DNA of 64,000 nucleotides, taken from contig JAHLEZ010000003.1 in NCBI GenBank assembly GCA_020726505.1, positions 3,410,001-3,474,000 on the forward strand, written 5' to 3'. Positions 11,807 to 22,425 of this stretch are shown piece after piece; position 1 is the stretch's first letter, and each line of letters opens with the position of its first letter. The notes below the pieces were generated by a model. That model searched no databases, had not been told where the DNA came from, and saw only the letters and a program-made list of their open reading frames with translations. This DNA is from Leptodontidium sp. MPI-SDFR-AT-0119. Taxonomy: Eukaryota > Ascomycota > Leotiomycetes > Helotiales > Leptodontidiaceae. A program made the translations under genes and the position numbers.

Positions 11807-14502
11807 CTAATCTACAGAATTTTTATCCCTCCACTCTTGCTCACCATAGAACCTCGGCGGCAAACTCGTCTCCCAAATCGGCCGCTCCACAACCGCAACC
11901 TCAGGACCACAGCCCTCTTCTCCCTCTCCAACAACCACGACACCCAGAATAGGGCGATACTTGAACGTATGCCAATGATTAGGGCTCTCCTTCTCGGCAT
12001 CCTTATCTTCCTCCAACGCGGGCACTAACTCCATCTCATCTTCCATGGCTTTATTCTCGTCTTCTTCTATGACTTTGCGGACTTTGCGTGATATGCCTGT
12101 AGTCAAGCTCTCATCTGGGACTACTCCGCCCGCACCAGAAGGATGCTCCTTGCCGTGTCTCCTACGACGCTTTTTACTTCCTCCAACCTGTTCATGTTCA
12201 TCCTCATCATCCGATTCCTCCACCGCACCCACACTAGCAAAGTCTCTCGCAAGATCAAACATCCACAACCACCCCACACCAAACAACCATGCTCTCTCCT
12301 TCCCCTCACTAACATCCCACACGCAACCTTTCGCCTGATCCAGCGTCTTGCGGTAACTACCCGGGAAAGCCTGCGGAGGGTTACGCCTCGACCAAGGACT
12401 CAACCCACCTTTCAAGACGTCGAACTCATAGACGTCGGATGTAGCCGTCACGACTAGCAGGCGTGCCTCACCGCTCGGTAGTTCGTGCGAGACGGGATGG
12501 GGATTATTCCTCGTGGCATGCGGCACGATACCATTCGTTAGCTGTTTCTGGGTTGCGGGTCGGAAGGAGAGGACGACAGGAGCGGTGGGGAGTTTGGGGA
12601 GGAGAGAAGCAGATGGATTGCGTGTCCAGTGCTGACCGAAGATGAGTTTGGGGGTGGAGGAAGAATTCTCCTCGTCGTCTGAATCCGAGTCGGTGTCTGA
12701 GTTGGTTGATGACGCGGCGGAGGAGGAGGGGGCGGGAGGGGCTTGAGTCGTGTCTTCGATGCCGGAGAGGACGAAGCTGTCGATGTAGCCCGAGAGATCG
12801 CTCGCCGCGAGAATCTTACTGTCTGATGACCAGGCGATTTGAGTTATGGTTCTGTCGTAAGTGCCGAGACCGCCAAGTAGGGTGAGTTTGTCGATGTTGC
12901 GGTCGAGACGGGAGAGTTTGGAGATGGGGGCGTGGAAAGTGGATGATGACGCGGACGTGTCGGTTGATATGCGGGAAAGGAGTATGTGGCTGTCTGGCCG
13001 AACTACTGTAAGCCATTTTCCATCGGGCGAGAATTGGATGAGCCGTGCGCCTGAGAAGAAAGACTCTGGGAGTGTGACTTTGGAAACTTTGAGACCATCT
13101 TCCTCTGTTCTGGAACGTAGCTGGAATACTTTGATCTCTGCTGTGGTTGAGACTGCAAGAAGGCTGCCATCTGCGGTCAGAGTGGCAGATGTAATGTTGC
13201 CTTCTCCTTTGATCAATATTCTGGCAACCAATTTTCGTCCCTTTGCTGCTGGCTTCTCTTCGTCGTCGTCGCTTGAAGGTAGTGAAGTCTTGTTGATTCT
13301 CCAGATATGCACTTCTCGCTCCCACCAACTCAAAATAAGCCTCCTCCTCGGCGAGCTTCCAATTGCAAGTTCTTGAGGAAGGAAAGGTAATGATCGTTGA
13401 TTTTCGAATCCAAATTGTCCAAGAGGCGTAACAATGGGAGATGCATCAGGCCCTGTCTATGTTAGGGAAGTCGTCAGAAACAATCGGACAACATACCTCC
13501 AGACACAACCACACTCATCCCGCAACCCTCAAAGCTTGCCATTGCCTTTACATCGTGATTGTGAAATCTCCGATGGGTAACTTCTGCCCACCTGGGCTTC
13601 CCTTTTCCTTCTGGCTTGTATGTCACCGTCCTTCTATCCATTCCTCCACTGAAAATTGCAGAGCCATCTGCACTGGCAGCAAGACTTAGTACGTCCTGCT
13701 CGTGGGATTTTATCCTCTGCCTCAACGTGTATGTTTTTCCATCCCAGATCTTCAATTCTCCAGTCGAATCTCCCGAAACAATAGTTCCATCCTTCAGCAC
13801 CTTGACAGACCATACGATAATCTCCTTTGGTCCTCCTTTCGGCCCCGATCCAAGTGTCATGCTCCGCAATAATGTTCCCGTCCGTATATCGTAGATGCGA
13901 ATGATACTGTCAGTGCAGCCTGCGACAACAATATTGCGGTTTTGGAACGTAACACTGATGATTTTGGCCTTCTTCGCTGAAGGCCGAACCAGGATTCGCT
14001 GTAATTGTAGATCATTATCCTTGGTCGAGTACAGGACCAAAGCTCCATCTGTGCAGCCGGCAATCAAGTTTTGCCCCTCCCATGTACTGCTGGCCGCACC
14101 TGCCTCAGAAGGCTGAGCAGCTATACACCAAATCTCTCCATGATTCCCACTTGCATTGCGCAAAGGTCTCCCAGTTCGTAAATCCCATTCCGTGACTGTC
14201 GTGGTATATCCAACACTGAAAAGTCTCGATTTCCCAATGATTAACCTCCCATTGATATCCTCGTTCGGATCTTGAGTCCAGACCAGCCCATCAATACTTC
14301 GGTCCTTTCCTCCGTGTATAATTGTCTCCTGCAGCCACGATCCTCTCAATGGGTTCCATATTTCAATGTCGCCGTTCGCTCGCCCAACAGCAAGTCTTGG
14401 AGGGGCGGTTTCCTGATCTTTCGAGATATGTGAGTGGGAAAATGCGAGCGCATTGATCGTAGAAGGCGGGAAAGGCACGAATCGACAACGGTGGATATCC
14501 AT
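11807..14502 (-). CDS. UTP4: U3 snoRNP / t-UTP WD40 protein Utp4 (cirhin)
   Basis: Nucleolar WD40 subunit of the t-UTP (UTP-A) subcomplex of the small-subunit processome; it supports pre-18S rRNA processing and rDNA transcription. Two exons: 14502-13497 and 13452-11807, intron 13496-13453 (GTATGT...CAG, 44 nt), giving 883 aa, normal for filamentous fungi. The start MDIHRCRFVPFPPSTINALA is the family's typical N-terminus. WD-type repeats run through the first ~450 residues (for example SGELKIWDGKTY and SIIRIYDIRTG). An acidic Ser/Asp stretch and a basic KKRRRR tract follow. The C-terminus WHTFKYRPIL ... RPIWETSLPPRF is characteristic. Its last ~40 codons and 3' flank are duplicated about 4.6 kb away. 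Confidence 0.93.
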
Positions 14503-14801
14503 GGCGCTGGTGGTGAGCTGGGGGAATTGCTGGATTCACATAAAAAATATCTTGAAGAAAAGTTCGAGGTTGCGATAAATCTGCCGAGCGGTGAGCAAGA
14601 GGGGCTTAGTGGATGCTGGGTTGGGACTAGCTTGTCGAGCTCTTCTTCAACTTCACCCCACTTCAACCTCCAAAAATCTTCTAGGTGTATATGTACAGTA
14701 TATGTAAGCAGTATATACTACGTCATACAATTCAAGAATATTCGAAAATATGCAAGGTTGATACCCAGAGATTATTCCATATATTCAACATGTTCTTGCA
14801 C

Positions 14802-16016
14802 TCATGCATCCCTCTCCTTTACCAAATCCGTCTCGAAGTCAAGCCCAGCTTCCTTCCGAATTACACCATACATAGAGGATGAGTCCAAAGAACGTCCTCC
14901 ATGGCTCTCTGAGTACTCCTTCGCTTCTTTGAGGTGTCCGAGTACTACCTCTCCTATCTTGAGTCTTGTTCCTGCATTTTCGGCAGCAGTGATACCATGG
15001 CCAACGTCTTTGATAGCGAGGTTCAAGTCAGACCATGGCTTCTCATCTACTTCTATCAGCGAGGTTCTGTGTTTTGCTTTGGTCTCACATACTCTTTGCC
15101 GGCACGTAGACACCTGTTGTCAATCTCCTAGACATTGTATATGCTAATGGACCATAGTTTTCTTTGATGAGCGTTTCCATTGCCTCGCTCCCTAGCCCAG
15201 TCTTCTCAGCAAAGACATGGGCTTCTGAGATCATTTCCATCATTGTTGCGGTAATGAAGTTTCTCCTGGAATTAGAATCATACTCAAGATCCGTTGGATG
15301 ACTCACCCAGATGTTTTCATCAAGCTCGCTTTTGAGACATCCTCTCCGAGACTGATCACTTCTCGTCCCATCACTCCCTTCAGATAAGGTGCAATCGCTT
15401 CGGTGGCTGCAGTCGGTCCAGCGACGACGAACAGCAGCTGGCCAGCTTCTGCAACGGGAGATGCGCCGAAAACGGGGGCTTGGTCTGTTAGCTTGGGCGC
15501 TGATGGAGACCCTGGGTGAGATGTACCTGCAGCAAATACTGCACCAGCTTCGGTCAACTTCTTCGATGCTCTGACTGAGCTGTCTGGGTGTACTGTTGAA
15601 GTATCGACGATGATCTTTCCCGTCAGACTACCACATGCGAGCATTTCGGACACAATACTGTCAAGGACAGAGTCATCACTTATCTGGCCCTTCATCAGCT
15701 TTGACTTCGTCACTTCGGTTAGAATTTTATCTCATACAGATGAGAAGACAATATCTGATTTAGAAATCACCTCTGCGATAGTCGCGCAAGGTACGCCGCC
15801 AAGCTCTACTAAAGCAACCCCGCGTGACAAGGTGCGGTTGGTGAAGTTCAGCGCAGGACCACCTGTTGCTGTGAGGTTCTTTTGCAGATTTTTGGCCATA
15901 TTCAAGCCCATGGAGCCGAGTCCTAATTGTTTTAGCTGTCCCCTTCATTCTCCCAGGAAGGACGCGGAAGCCATCATACCTATCCATCCCAGCGCTGGCT
16001 GTTTCTGTGAAGCCAT
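14802..16016 (-). CDS. 3-hydroxyisobutyrate dehydrogenase-like NAD(P) oxidoreductase
   Basis: Beta-hydroxyacid dehydrogenase family (6PGDH-type NAD domain). Six exons: 16016-15980, 15922-15738, 15683-15527, 15478-15307, 15265-15093 and 15046-14802; introns 41-57 nt, all GT-AG; 322 aa in frame. The N-terminal Rossmann motif is GWIGLGSMGLNMAKNL. Then come SDIVFSSISDD, the substrate-binding DTSTVHPDSS segment, FAAAPVFGASPVAEAG, and the catalytic Lys region SLGEDVSKASLMK (Lys176). Members act on 3-hydroxyisobutyrate or similar short hydroxyacids in valine or carboxylic-acid metabolism; the substrate here cannot be told. The last intron's acceptor (15047) is one of two possible in-frame choices. 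It lies 300 bp upstream of UTP4 on the same strand. Confidence 0.88.
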
Positions 16017-16888
16017 GATTTGTTGGACAAAAGAATCGAGGACGATGCTGAAAGTTGTCCTTAAATTTGTCACAGCTTTTCCAGCAGAGTTGGTACAGAC
16101 AGCAATAATATGTATTCATTGACATTTATACCCCACTTTCATTGATGACTCACCCATGCATTACTCAGATGATGCGAGTGGCTGGCTTTTACGTACTTGG
16201 CATTCTCTTCTCTTTGTGGAATATACTCTGTTGTATCTATCAGGCCTTTCCGGGGTCAGATGTTGCGGCAACAGAAGAGTACCTTGATTTTTACCTACTG
16301 AAGTCATCATCTGTCTCTCCCGAATATACCCTTCCTCAGTCGAGATACAGATACCATACCAGCCACTTATCAATAATTCTCAATCACCGCGCTTTGGATA
16401 TCAAAACAAGAGCTCCTGCTGTAGCTATCCTCAATCGACAGCAGTCTGGCAGGCTCATCTCTCAATGCTAGGTGGTCCTGTAAAAATTCAAACACCCAAA
16501 CAAGCTTCCTGATCCCTTGTCAAGGTCAGCAAGTGGCTGAATCTCAGATTAGGTTCTACGCAGACAGTTGCTTGAATATGAGAAAAAGCTCAGCTCTGCC
16601 AGTTTATATTGCCCTTTGATGAGATGACATTTTACCTTGGCTAATCCTAGATTCAATTTGATACTCCACATGCAATCCAGAAGTGTGGTAGTACGAATAC
16701 AATTTCATGCAGTGATATTTGCCTGTTCTGGGTAGCCTGTCATTCGGGGCAACCTTTGCCTAAACCCTACCTGCTATTATCCATCTCGCAGCGCTGATAA
16801 GCGTCCCCTATTTATTTATCAAACTGCCACTGTTGCTCCTGATAATATGTTAATCTCAACAGCTGTCAATCCAGAAGTCTTCTGGGAA
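16017..16888. other. Intergenic, divergent promoters
   Basis: Separates the dehydrogenase (-) from the secreted-protein gene (+). It holds short frames only. Confidence 0.4.
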
Positions 16889-17613
16889 ATGGGTAAACTC
16901 CTTCAAATGTGGCTTTTACATCTATCGTTCCTCTTGTCGTTGATGCAAGTGACTGCGGTTTCAATGGGGGCCGTACATGTCCCCCAAGTCACTCCGGGCT
17001 CAGGACTCCCAAGTCTAGCATCACTGAATCTCACCTCTGAGCAGCTTTATGCCATTCCCGTGCCAGGTAACCCGAATTCCTTAGATGCCCTACTTAAATT
17101 ACCTCGTGCAGTCCGGACGGGCAGACAGACTTCGGCAAGCCAGAACTGAAACTGGCAAAGCGAGCAGCTGGATGCTTCGACAGCAACCGCCAATGCACTC
17201 TCGACGACGCCGTCGCTTGTTACAACTATCTCGGGACTCCAGGGACGCAGTCGTGTCAAGTTGATATCAACGGAGGTGCAGGATCGTGGAAGGAACTATG
17301 TCGAGCTGGCAATTGTGTTGTTGAAGGAAGACTTACGAACAATTTCATTGTGGATTCAACGGCATGGTATGTACCCCTAATTTTTTGAGATCAATCATCA
17401 TCTGATATTGGCGTTCAATCAGCTCGAATGTTGCATATGCTGTCAGTGTCATCGCATATACTTGTAATCCTACGACCGGTCATGCTGGAGCGGGTAAGTT
17501 GGACAGATTACCCTATGTTCGACACCGTTTGCTTGTAAGCTAACTGCTACTCCGTAAAAGGGTATGAAAATGCTAGGAACAAAAGCAACATTGCCATTCG
17601 CATGTATTGGTAG
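16889..17613 (+). CDS. Secreted cysteine-rich protein with Kex2-type propeptide
   Basis: Family not recognised. Four exons: 16889-17066, 17129-17366, 17423-17493 and 17561-17613; introns 62, 56 and 67 nt; 179 aa. Residues 1-25 form a strong signal peptide (MWLLHLSFLLSLMQVTAV core). A propeptide of about 45 residues ends at a dibasic LAKR (Lys70-Arg71), a Kex2 processing site. The mature part is about 108 aa with eight cysteines, starting AAGCFDSNRQCTLDDAVACY and ending NIAIRMYW. An even number of cysteines, small size and a pro-region are usual for extracellular toxins, antimicrobial peptides or plant-interaction effectors. That is an inference from architecture only. The first intron (17067-17128) is the least certain step, but without it the frame breaks. 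An upstream in-frame ATG exists at 16847. Confidence 0.75.
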
Positions 17614-18192
17614 TTTCTTCTCGGTGTTACCGTAGTTTCCGACGAAAGATTACTGAGGCAGACTCAGGTGGGGTTGTTTGAAAATGTTGCAGCGTCAATG
17701 AAACGGTCATTCTATTTCGTACTGATCATTCCAATCTTCCCAATGCCCGAACTCAAGAATTTGAATTCATTTCATTTCAATTATATTTGACCTAGGCCAA
17801 ATGCCTCTCAAAAGTGAGCAATACCTAAATATCGTCAGAACTTGTCCAAGGCTTGTCCCGAAATCGTGCAGCCAAGCGAGTAATACGGGCCAAACCACAC
17901 CGAAGCCACCCAATCACGAGCCATCTAGAGAGATTTCTGATTGGATTGGATTCCCATCAAGGCAAGCCACTTCGAAATACCTCGTATCTTGCGATCAGGC
18001 TGAGGAACTAAAGTCTGTCTTAGAAACGTGTCACTTGGCGATGTATCACCGTTCGCGAGGAGACATAACAAGCAGTTGCGACTGAAGCATCATGGCTCTC
18101 ACTCAATCAGTGTCAAGTATCTAGTAAAGCAGTCTCAAAAAATTTACTTCGAGGCACTTCATGAACTACATTGACCCGACCAGAAATACAGT
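17614..18192. other. Intergenic between two plus-strand genes
   Basis: A 94-codon frame (17801-18085, +) shows no protein character and ends just before the oxidoreductase promoter. Nothing else is seen. Confidence 0.4.
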
Positions 18193-19385
18193 ATGGCATC
18201 CCCAACAACCACCAGCAGCATCGAGCCATCCACATACCCAAAAACAATGAAAGCATGGATTCACACCTCAACAGGACCAGCAGAAAAAGTCATCAAATTC
18301 TCTTCTGATCTCCCTACCCCAAAGCCTCCAGTTGGTGATGAAGTGCTGGTCAAAATCAGCCATGCGGCACTCAATCCTGGAGGCTCGATCATGATGCAAA
18401 TCTGCCCCATGATATTCCGAGCTAAACCTGCAATCCCCGAAATGGACTTCGCGGGCACTATTGTCCAACTCGGTTCCAATGTCTCGGAATCACGAAATTT
18501 GAAGGTCGGTTCGGAGGTGTTTGGGTCAATTCTAGTAGGTGCTCATATTGGAGCTGGGAAGGGAGCATTGGCGGAATTTGTGGTGGTGTCTGCTGAGAGT
18601 TTGTATCTGAAGCCGGAAAATATCTCGTGTGAGGAGGCGGCAGGTTTATCAGTTGCGGGATGTACAGCCCTAGCGTTACTGGATGCTGCGAAATTAGAGA
18701 AGGGCATGAAGGTTTTGATCAATGGCGCAAGCGGGGGTATTGGATCAATGGCTGTTCAGATGGCGAAATCAGCTGTTGGAGAGAGCGGGAAGGTTGTCGC
18801 GATTTGTTCTAAAGCAAATGCTGAACTGGTCAAAGGACTTGGAGCTGATGAGGTGAGCCGATTTTTCGAGAATGAGAAGTTGATTGCTGATGCAATCCAG
18901 GTCATTGATTACCAAGACCAAGCTCCAGTGCACAAATTCCTAACAGCTGAATTCGGGAAAGATCAATTCGATGTAGTAATAGACGCATTCGGAATTCAGG
19001 AGATATTCCACAACAGTGAAGGGTACCTCAAATCCGGGCATCCTTGTGTCACTGTGGGCCCAGCGATGCCCACGTACTCCATGGGAGCGATTCTCCACAG
19101 TCTTGGCCAGATGGCGAGCAATTTTCTCTGGCCGCGAATTCTTGGTGGCACAAATAGACCATATGTTCAGGTTTCCTCGTTTGTCAATCTGAAAGAGATA
19201 CAGAGACTAGCAGATATGGCTCGGGATGGAAAGCTTAGAGTGCCGATCGATTCATGCTGGGAAATGGAGGATGGTCTGAAGGTACGCTGTTCTGTCTTGT
19301 GCCGCACCAGAAGCTAACATATTCATAGGGGTATGAGAGAATGCTGAGCAGGCGTGCGAGAGGTAAGGTAATCGTCAAAATTTGA
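18193..19385 (+). CDS. MDR-family quinone oxidoreductase / zinc-type alcohol dehydrogenase-like protein
   Basis: Medium-chain reductase related to NAD(P)H:quinone oxidoreductase and RTN4IP1-like proteins. Three exons: 18193-18852, 18901-19281 and 19329-19385; introns 48 and 47 nt; 365 aa. The first intron has no in-frame stop, so an unspliced reading would wrongly insert 16 residues after LGADE. The GroES-like N-terminal domain contains ISHAALNPGG and PEMDFAGTIVQLG. The nucleotide-binding motif NGASGGIGSMAVQMAK is at about 177-192. I see no structural-zinc Cys cluster, which fits the quinone-reductase branch. The last exon supplies the usual ending GKVIVKI. The substrate is unknown. Confidence 0.88.
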
Positions 19386-19789
19386 TTGCTTTGTTCATGG
19401 TGGCTAGGATGCTGGATTTTGACTTTGATCGCTGCTTTCCAAGGAATGATGAACTGTGTAAAGGGGCGAATACCAAACGAGGTTACGATGGCGGAATCTC
19501 ATACGTGTCGCGGACCTTGTATTATTCTGTTACGCAGACGTCGTTCAACATTTCAACTCGCCGTGAATTATCGCATCGTATTTATTAAAATAAAATAAAA
19601 AGGCTTCATGTCATGATGCTCATTTTTTCATCAAAGCCGATCTCCTTGAGAATTGAAATAGTGATTCTCTTGGGCCTCATCTCTGCTGATTCGATATTCA
19701 TCCACAGTACCCCCCAAGCTTTCCACCGCCACCCGCCCCCTCCTTCCCTACACACACCGTGAATGACCAACGAAACTGAATATGCTATT
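19386..19789. other. Intergenic, 3' flanks of convergent genes
   Basis: AT-rich 3' flank of the oxidoreductase, facing the end of the small minus-strand gene at 19790. No gene seen. Confidence 0.35.
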
Positions 19790-20223
19790 CTAGCAGTGAT
19801 CTAGCTTCGATGCCATTGCGTTCCCGCAGAAGTCAAGGCCAGGATAGTGGATCATGTAGCCGTGTCGGGGGCCGTTGAGCGACTCTTGCACAGTCCCTGC
19901 TATAAACGAACCACAATCCCGGGAGATTAGGACAGTTGAGATGTAAAAGTAGTCGAAATTTTCCGCGTCGATAAGATAAAGGCCGCCTTTTGAATATGGA
20001 AGACAGAGAAAAGCAACCTTTAACGTTTAGTTGTTGTCAAATCAAGTATAGCAGAAGTAGTTGAAGACTTACCACATTGGTCCTGATGGAATACCAGGCA
20101 TTGCTGAACCGAATATAAATACCTATGCTCCTCCCAAGCTGTACCAACCTTTGTCAGCTGTGTTTTATCTGGAGAACTGACTGAGTGGAAGGTCTGAAGG
20201 CTTGGAGGCGTCCAATATTCCAA
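19790..20223 (-). CDS. Partial model of a small spliced Cys-containing protein, unknown
   Basis: A clearly protein-like terminal exon at 19986-19790 reads GLYLIDAENFDYFYISTVLI, continues through ISRDCGSF and GYMIHYPGLDFCGNAM, and stops after KLDHC. It has no internal ATG long enough to be noticed as a separate frame. A preceding exon ends at 20073 (QCLVFHQDQCG, donor GTAAGT); the joining intron would be 20072-19987 with a pyrimidine-rich 3' end. A competing acceptor exists 29 nt earlier and changes the frame. The 5' part, including start and any signal peptide, is unresolved. Exon-like sequence continues to at least 20290, for example HCGSEIFAQVAKLYG in another phase. Confidence 0.4.
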
Positions 20224-22425
20224 GTACCATATAGCTTTGCAACTTGGGCAAAAATCTCAGATCCACAATGTTCTGTATGATTAGACGGATTGAGACACAG
20301 GCTAAACTTTAATAGGAACATAACTGATTCCTTAGGTCAGCAACAGCATCATTGCAACCGGCATGATTCATGTTGAAGTTTATATCATTTTGCAAGGCTC
20401 TTTACTCTTGAGAGCAGATTGTTTCCGAGCAGAGGGAAGACACATACCCGCACCCGCATCGGATTTTAGGTTGTTCTTAAGGTGTAAGATAGGTGTTTGG
20501 GAATTTGCCCCTTTTCTCCAAAACGTCTAAGTCAAGTGTGTACGTCGCTCATCGATAGATGTAACATTCAGTGGACGGTGGACCTCGAGTCCATGCTCGT
20601 CCAGAAAGGCTTCGTATTAACCATCACTCTGTCCTTGCGGAATGACGTACGAGAGACCCGTAACTGCTAAAGATGATATGTGAAGAACCCTTCAAAATAG
20701 CTGATGATTGAGATTTTAAGAAAGGCTAGGATAAAAGTTCATGTGGTAAGCGAAGCTAGGTGTCGCTGAGAACTTGAAGTCTCTGAGAGGTGCTACATGA
20801 TATATGTGTTCAATCCGACCCTTTCAATCAGCTCCAATCCACGACAATCAAATACTTTCCAACGATGGCTCTGCCAGCGCAAAGTTAATTGCAACGCTGG
20901 TCCGCAGATATCTGTTGGTATTGACAGACTTTGCAGGACTTGATCGCATCAAGCATGTTCTTGGGTCTCAATGGAGCAGCCGCTCCCACTTCTGCATCTC
21001 AACTCAATCAACTGCGCCTCTTCGGTATGACTTCGAACTTCCTAATTGAGAAGAATTTGCACGGTTGGAACATTTTGCGCGGCCCCCTCGGTCGCCCTCG
21101 CAGCGCCAAGGTAAACGCCGGCGCTTAACTCCTCTATCTCCGCCAAAAAAGTATTTCACTGTAGCATCAGACCGTGGCACAGTTCGTTACTGACGATGGT
21201 CAAAGATAAGAGGGCAGGGTCTGTATGGTATACCACCCCCTGCCGAATTTAGAATCCAAAGTTCCATGATTTCCAACAATCCAACAACACAGCCCACCAT
21301 CGTCACGATATTTGACCGAAGATCGATTAACTAGTGTTGAGGGGTCCTTACAGGTACTCTAGATTCTTTAAACGAATCCCAAATGTCAGTAATTTCGATA
21401 TCTAACCAGTTGGTGAGCATCTCCAATATTGTGGCTTCGTGCCCGTCAGTTTGGAGTCAGACGATGACACCAGCGGGGGACCAAATTAGCTACCGCCGTG
21501 AGGCATTTACCACACAGGCCTGGTTTTGAGTGGTATGGGCGTGAATTTAGACAGCAGAAGTTTCATCTTACATGACTGAGTCAGTCATTTCAACCACCGT
21601 CCTCAGCCAGCACCTGCTCGTCGGATTTGGCTCTCCATCTGACCACTGCTGCATGCTGGAGCTTGATATGGAATCAGGATTGTCTTCTCAAGCCGCTGGT
21701 CAACCGATTCAAAGATCAAATCTCCGAAAAAGAGGAAGCATTAGCTGGCTCAGGACGCTCTCGACATGCCTTCGAGTGGGATATTTAAGCGAGAATACTG
21801 GTCGTATATTTTTGTATTTCACACAGAAACTGCATTGCACACTTCTCAAGCCTGACCACCAGCCTGAAAGATCCATGTCAATATTGTGGACCACATCCCG
21901 GAAGCTACTTACTACTCTAGATGCGAAAGTTGTCATTTAGCTTCGGACATGAGAACGGTGCCGGGCCGCCGGATGGAAACATCCCCTCTCGGTACCTAGA
22001 GGACATGCTTCGTAAGCACAATTTTTTTTATTAATGAAAACTGCATATAAGTAGTGCTTTCCTTCTTCCCGTAAGTCACAACCAAGACGACAAGCTGATT
22101 GGGCCATAAAACCGATGGACAACTCACAGAAAACTTGCTTGCTTCACAAACCATGACAAAGGAAATGAATCTCTGGGCAGCGACCCGCATTTGTGGAAAC
22201 CAGGCAGCCACAAAACGTACCACGGATGAGATTTGCACCGCGCTTATATATGTCTGATGAGGGAATGATGAGGGAAACGAATGATATTTATTATGATGTC
22301 CATGTACGACGGGTATTCTACTCAAACATATCGGTCATCCTTCGTTAACTTCTGCAATCCTCCTTCTCTTACTTCTCATTCAACACAAAACATCCAACTC
22401 TTCATCATTATGAATATCCGCTACT
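20224..22425. other. Intergenic, one doubtful small ORF
   Basis: The frame at 20931-21128 (+), MQDLIASSMFLGLNGAAAPT..., ends in a basic GRPRSAK segment with GC-rich third positions. A GTTAAT...GCAG intron could join it to an upstream ATG at 20862. It is too short to call. The rest of the 2.2 kb is without recognisable genes. Confidence 0.25.

Noticed and set aside
16889..17613. Possible KP4-like or HCE2-like assignment for the secreted Cys-rich protein
   Set aside because: Cysteine spacing and motifs do not match either family as I know them.
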